In this document: positions 6,011-9,304 of the stretch, piece after piece
Layout of the letters: each line of letters begins with the position of its first letter
Numbering within the stretch: the first letter of the stretch is position 1
Source: an uncultured Odoribacter sp.
GTDB lineage: Bacteria > Bacteroidota > Bacteroidia > Bacteroidales > Marinifilaceae
Assembly (NCBI GenBank): GCA_905204385.1
Contig: CAJKZL010000090.1
Location: 1 to 9,304, forward strand
DNA length: 9,304 nt
Direction of reading: 5' to 3'
Program-made: the position numbers and the translations under genes
The notes under the pieces: model-generated
Database searches by the model: none
What the model was told of the DNA's origin: nothing
Seen by the model: only the letters and a program-made list of their open reading frames with translations

Positions 6011-7333
6011 ATGAAAAAATTTTTTGCTTTAGTGTTTGGAGTATGTCTTTTGGGGGGAGTGGCAAAGGCGCAGACGCTTGACTCTAAGTATGGACTGGAT
6101 AGTGCCCAGACGATAGTCAATGCTTCTATTTATTCAGAATTTGTAAAACAGAAGAATTTTAAGGAAGCACTACCGGCATGGCGGTATGTTTTCTTTAATG
6201 CTCCTAAGTTCCAGAAGAAGACTTATGCCAATGGGGAGATGATCATGATCAACTTATTGAAGCAGACCAAAAATCCTGCTTATCTGGATACATTAATGAT
6301 GATTTACGATCAGCGGATCAAATATTTCGGCGATGATCCCCGCAATGGTGAAGGATGGATTTTAGGTAGAAAAGGGGGAAATCTGATCGCTCTGGGACCG
6401 AAAGATATCGATACGAAAAAAGAAGCTTACGGCTATCTGACTAAATCTTTTGACATGGAAGGGGCAAAATCCGATCCTTTGAGTGTGCAGATTTTATTTT
6501 TTACTGCCGGCGACCTCTTAAAGGCAGAGCATATGACGCGGGACGAATATATCAATCTCTACATGAAGATCAGCCAGTATATCGAACATGGATTGAAAAA
6601 TTCCAAAAAACCGGAATTATTTAAAGAGGTGAAGGGGAATGTCGATGGTTTATTCTTTTCTTCCGGTGTTGCCGACTGTGAGACGTTGGATCGTTTGCTT
6701 ACCGAAAAATATAACGCAAATGCTGACGATGTGGATAATCTGAAATCGATTATTTCGTTGTTGCGTCGCAATGAATGTTTGGACCTTCCGCTTTATACCA
6801 CAGTGGTTGAAAAGTTATATGAAAAGGATCCCAGTTCAGAAGCTGCCTACAGCTTAGCAGTAATGTTCATCAAGCGCCAGGATTTCGAAAAAGCGGAAAC
6901 CTATTTGGTTGAAGCGCTCGAAAAAGCAGAAGCGGGCGATGAAAACAAGGCGGACTATTATCTGCGTCTGGCACAATTGAAGGCCGGTAAGAAGCAGTAT
7001 GCTGCCGCTAAAGCCAATGCGTTGGAGGCTTTGAAGCTCAATCCGAATCTGGGTGCTGCTTATATCATGATAGGCAAAGCCTATGCAGCTTATGCGCCTA
7101 GTTATGGTCAGGATGCTTACGATCATGCTTCCGTGATGTGGGCTGTAGTGGATAAGTTCGTCAAAGCGAAGCAAGTGGACCCGAGCGTGGCTGAACAGGC
7201 TAATAAATTGATCGCTGAATATTCGCAACATTTTCCTTCTAAAGAAGAAGCATTCTTCAGAAGCGTAAATGCAGGCAGTCAGGTGAAAATCGGGGATTGG
7301 ATTAACGAGACTACCGTTGCCCGTTTCAAATAA
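6011..7333 (+). CDS. Exported tetratricopeptide-repeat protein, function unknown
   Basis: The 440-residue product begins with a Sec signal peptide (MKKFFALVFGVCLLGGVAKA, cleavage likely after AKA at residue 20, next residue Q), so it should be periplasmic or outer-membrane associated. The mature part is largely helical. Clear TPR-like helices run from about residue 274 to 360, with small/large residue patterns such as SSEAAYSLAVMFIKRQDFEKA and AKANALEALKLNPNLGAAYI in adjoining units; weaker helical repeats cover residues 35-110 (KNFKEALPAW). Two cysteines, C223 and C256, could form a disulfide. TPR domains usually hold protein partners; no catalytic motif is visible. The gene has its own promoter and lies 13 bases upstream of lptC, so a role in envelope assembly is a reasonable but untested inference. 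I recall a TPR-protein gene near coaX and lptC in other Bacteroidales, which supports it being a conserved gene. Confidence 0.85.
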   Translation: MKKFFALVFGVCLLGGVAKAQTLDSKYGLDSAQTIVNASIYSEFVKQKNFKEALPAWRYVFFNAPKFQKKTYANGEMIMINLLKQTKNPAYLDTLMMIYDQRIKYFGDDPRNGEGWILGRKGGNLIALGPKDIDTKKEAYGYLTKSFDMEGAKSDPLSVQILFFTAGDLLKAEHMTRDEYINLYMKISQYIEHGLKNSKKPELFKEVKGNVDGLFFSSGVADCETLDRLLTEKYNANADDVDNLKSIISLLRRNECLDLPLYTTVVEKLYEKDPSSEAAYSLAVMFIKRQDFEKAETYLVEALEKAEAGDENKADYYLRLAQLKAGKKQYAAAKANALEALKLNPNLGAAYIMIGKAYAAYAPSYGQDAYDHASVMWAVVDKFVKAKQVDPSVAEQANKLIAEYSQHFPSKEEAFFRSVNAGSQVKIGDWINETTVARFK

Positions 7334-7346
7334 TTGAAAAGTTTTC

Positions 7347-7928
7347 ATGAGGATTGTTTTTCCAATTATATTTTGTTTAAAAAGCATTACTGTTCTTTTG
7401 GGGACAGTAATGCTTTTCTCATGTAAGAATGACATCCGGGAAGTAAATAAAGTGGCCGAAAATGAAGAGGTCAAGCCGGAAATGACGGGCGAAAATATGG
7501 TGATGATCTATTCTGATTCTGCAAAAATCAAATATAAAGTCATTACTCCGGAATATTTAAAAGTCACCCGTGGTAAAGAAAAATATGAGGAGTTTCCCAG
7601 GGGAATCCATGTGATCTCCTACGATGCCGATGAACAGGAAATGGGGTCTATCCGGTCGAAATATGCTAAAAAACTGGAAGACGAAATGTTATGGGAAGCA
7701 CGCAATGAAGTGGTGATCGTGAATGCTGAAGGAAAAAAACTCGAAACGGAATTGCTGTTTTGGGATACGAACAAAGGTATTATATATTCTGACCGTTATG
7801 TACGTTTGACTTCCGAGGGGCAGATCATTGAAGGTAACAACGGTTTTCAATCTGACCAGAATCTCGAACATCCGGTTTTCTACGGCATTACCGGTAAAGT
7901 CGAAGTTGAAAAGAAAAAGGAAGAATGA
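7347..7928 (+). CDS. lptC: LPS export system protein LptC (lipoprotein form)
   Basis: LptC is the periplasmic, inner-membrane-anchored partner that takes lipopolysaccharide from the LptBFG transporter and passes it to LptA. The 193-residue product starts with a lipoprotein signal ending in the lipobox LFSC, with C26 as the lipidated residue (codon 7422-7424); Bacteroidota LptC proteins are commonly lipoproteins rather than having a transmembrane anchor. The mature part is beta-rich with a jellyroll-type pattern: MVMIYSDSAKIKYKV from residue 51, GIHVISYDADEQEMGSIRSK from 86, LWEARNEVVIVNAEGKKLETE from 115, and a late LEHPVFYGITGKVEV. The ATG at 7347 is the only start that keeps the whole signal peptide. 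The end overlaps the next gene by 4 bases (ATGA). Its signal-peptide codons coincide with a perfect terminator-like hairpin (7380-7417), which may limit expression. Confidence 0.85.
   Translation: MRIVFPIIFCLKSITVLLGTVMLFSCKNDIREVNKVAENEEVKPEMTGENMVMIYSDSAKIKYKVITPEYLKVTRGKEKYEEFPRGIHVISYDADEQEMGSIRSKYAKKLEDEMLWEARNEVVIVNAEGKKLETELLFWDTNKGIIYSDRYVRLTSEGQIIEGNNGFQSDQNLEHPVFYGITGKVEVEKKKEE
7380..7417 (+). terminator. Terminator-like hairpin inside the lptC signal-peptide codons
   Basis: AAAAGCATTACTGT (7380-7393) and ACAGTAATGCTTTT (7404-7417) form a perfect 14-bp inverted repeat around a 10-base loop. Read as an intrinsic terminator it is a 10-bp stem (GCATTACTGT/ACAGTAATGC) followed by TTTTCTC. 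It lies 46 bases after the stop of the TPR gene, where a terminator would be expected, yet it is within lptC codons 12-24. It could partly end the upstream transcript or act as an attenuator that translating ribosomes melt. The inverted repeat is certain; its activity is inferred. Confidence 0.6.
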
Positions 7929-9178
7929 CCGCTACTTTTATTGTGATATTGATCTGTTTGCTATTGTCCGCCTTTTTTTCGGGCATGGAGATTGCTTTTC
8001 TGACATCCAATAAGCTGCGTATAGAAATCGACAAGGCGAATAAAGGAATCACCCAATCGTTGATCGATTTGTTTGTATCGAATTCGGGCATGTACATTAC
8101 AACCATCCTGGTGGGGAATAATGTAGTCATGGTGATCTACGGCATTTTCATGTCGGAATTCTTGTATAAGCAATTTGCCTTTTTGCATCTCTCAGTCGGT
8201 TTGGAGCTTTTTCTGGAAACAGTGATTTCTACCTTGATCATCCTGATATTTGCCGAATTTCTGCCTAAGACGGTTTTCCGTCTTCGTTCCAATTTATTCC
8301 TGAAAATATTTGCAATACCTGTATTTCTTTTCTATTTGCTTTTTTTCCCTTTGTCTTATTTTTCGGTTTGGTTGGGAGGGATTTTATTGCGCATTTTCAC
8401 GGGACGGAAGCTGGAACAGAAAGAGCCTAACCGGGCTTTCGGAAAGATTGACCTCAATAATCTGATAGAGGAAGGAGAAGTAGATAATGTTTTACAGGAA
8501 GAGGTGCATGAGATCAAATTGTTCCGGAACGCTTTGGATTTCTCTGAGGTAAAATTGAGGGAATGTATCGTTCCCCGTCCGGATGTTGCTGCTTTGCCCA
8601 TTGACAGTAGTATAGACGAATTGTCCGATCTTTTTATCAAGACAGGCTTATCCCGAATATTGATTTATAAAGAGAGTATCGATGACATCATCGGATATGT
8701 CCATATCTCTTCGCTTTTTCATCAACCTGCAACCATAAAAGAGGTGCTGAGCAAAATCCTGATCGTTCCGGAGACTATGCCTGCTCAACGCTTGCTGAAT
8801 CTGTTCTTTAAGGACCAGAAGAGTATTGCGGTCGTCGTAGACGAATTCGGTATTACAGCCGGTATCGTTACCATCGAGGATATCATGGAGGAGATTTTCG
8901 GAGAGATTGAAGATGAGCATGACCATCTGAATTTGAGAGAAACGAGGATTTCCGATCATGAATATATCTTTTCCGGGCGGCTGGAAGTAGATTATCTGAA
9001 TGAGAAGTATCATCTGAATCTGGAGGAACGAGAGGAATATGAAACGCTTGCAGGCCTGATTTTATATTTCAATGAAAGCATCCCTCAAGAAGGTGAAGAA
9101 ATCGAAGTCGAGGGAACGATCTTCCAGATTCTAAAGGTGAAGAATGCCAGAATAGAGGAAATCAAAGTAGTGTTGTGA
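7925..9178 (+). CDS. CBS-domain membrane protein of the HlyC/CorC (GldE-like) family
   Basis: The 417-residue product has the three-part architecture of CNNM/CorC proteins. Residues 1-160 form the DUF21/CNNM membrane domain, with hydrophobic segments near 3-20, 57-75, 95-112 and 124-157 and the family landmarks GNN (64-66) and AEFLPKT (110-116). Two CBS domains follow at about 215-330, containing CIVPRPDV and VDEFGITAGIVTIEDIMEE. A CorC/HlyC C-terminal domain fills about 335-415. Relatives are linked to magnesium/cobalt export; in gliding Bacteroidota the related GldE is needed for motility, and the older hemolysin name is not informative. Transport of a divalent cation is therefore the likely but unproven role. 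The start ATG at 7925 overlaps the lptC stop (ATGA), so translation is probably coupled. A weak hairpin follows the stop. Confidence 0.88.
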   Translation: MTATFIVILICLLLSAFFSGMEIAFLTSNKLRIEIDKANKGITQSLIDLFVSNSGMYITTILVGNNVVMVIYGIFMSEFLYKQFAFLHLSVGLELFLETVISTLIILIFAEFLPKTVFRLRSNLFLKIFAIPVFLFYLLFFPLSYFSVWLGGILLRIFTGRKLEQKEPNRAFGKIDLNNLIEEGEVDNVLQEEVHEIKLFRNALDFSEVKLRECIVPRPDVAALPIDSSIDELSDLFIKTGLSRILIYKESIDDIIGYVHISSLFHQPATIKEVLSKILIVPETMPAQRLLNLFFKDQKSIAVVVDEFGITAGIVTIEDIMEEIFGEIEDEHDHLNLRETRISDHEYIFSGRLEVDYLNEKYHLNLEEREEYETLAGLILYFNESIPQEGEEIEVEGTIFQILKVKNARIEEIKVVL

Positions 9179-9188
9179 ATTTTTTATA

Positions 9189-9208
9189 TAGTTTTGTCTT
9201 TAAATTTG
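9189..9208 (+). promoter_or_regulatory. Two candidate -7 elements before the last gene
   Basis: TAGTTTTG (9189-9196) and TAAATTTG (9201-9208) both match the Bacteroidota -7 consensus TAnnTTTG. Neither has a good TTTG -33 box at the usual 19-base distance, and the region is AT-rich, so chance matches are possible. Either would serve the partial gene starting at 9273. Confidence 0.3.
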
Positions 9209-9237
9209 ATAACCTTTTGCTAAAAATGGTTATTTTT
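9209..9237 (+). terminator. Possible weak terminator after the CBS-protein gene
   Basis: ATAACC (9209-9214) pairs with GGTTAT (9228-9233); the loop contains TTTT and AAAA that could extend the stem with a small bulge, and a T-run (9233-9237) follows. It is 30 bases after the stop codon at 9178. The low GC content of the stem makes it a weak candidate. Confidence 0.4.
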
Positions 9238-9272
9238 ACCGCATAAATATTATTATAGGATTCAGCGTGGCG

Positions 9273-9304
9273 ATGAAAACAGGAATATTGATTATTATTT
9301 TTTT
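9273..9304 (+). CDS. Start of an exported or membrane protein (truncated by window end)
   Basis: An ATG at 9273 opens a frame that runs off the window after MKTGILIIIF, which looks like the charged start and hydrophobic core of a signal peptide or membrane anchor. A GTG two codons upstream (9267) is a less likely start. In some Bacteroidales, as I recall, a peptidyl-prolyl isomerase gene follows the CorC-like gene, but ten residues cannot confirm this. Confidence 0.45.
   Translation, partial: MKTGILIIIF

Noticed and set aside
6854..7474. 206-codon open frame on the minus strand across the TPR gene and lptC start
   Set aside because: It is antisense to two well-supported genes and has no recognisable protein features or promoter.
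9273..9304. Assignment of the last partial gene as a peptidyl-prolyl isomerase (PpiD/SurA type)
   Set aside because: The idea rests on remembered gene order only; the ten visible residues do not match the PpiD N-terminus I know.

Overview
The window looks like a chromosomal housekeeping segment from a member of the Bacteroidales (phylum Bacteroidota). The evidence is the gene content (phosphate-selective OprO/OprP-type porin, lipoprotein-type LptC, GldE/CorC-like CBS protein), the absence of clear Shine-Dalgarno sequences, and several matches to the Bacteroidota -7 promoter element TAnnTTTG. All genes are on the + strand. The genus cannot be fixed from the sequence.

Layout. Positions 3-401 hold the C-terminal end of a HAD-superfamily phosphatase, followed after 3 bases by an OprO/OprP-type outer-membrane porin (405-1544); together they resemble a phosphate-ester scavenging pair. 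A 15-bp hairpin (1609-1644) closes this unit. A TACCTTTG promoter element (1716-1723) then leads into mfd, the transcription-repair coupling factor, which probably starts at TTG 1748. The mfd frame is full length (about 1102 codons, to 5056) but carries one in-frame TAA at 2819-2821 (codon 358). The frame does not change across it, so this is a point nonsense change, a sequencing error or a recoding site, not a frameshift. An unusual seven-unit heptad repeat (5064-5112) separates mfd from coaX, the type III pantothenate kinase (5158-5889).

The last unit has its own promoter (-7 element 5936-5943). It encodes an exported TPR protein of unknown function (6011-7333), the LPS-export lipoprotein LptC (7347-7928) and a CBS/CorC-type membrane protein (7925-9178, ATGA overlap with lptC). 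A perfect 14-bp terminator-like inverted repeat lies inside the LptC signal-peptide codons. The window ends with a weak hairpin, two possible -7 elements and the first ten codons of another exported or membrane protein.

No mobile element, CRISPR array, RNA gene or defence locus is visible. The main points of interest are the interrupted mfd, the hairpin inside lptC and the heptad repeat. I do not see a clearly new multi-gene system.
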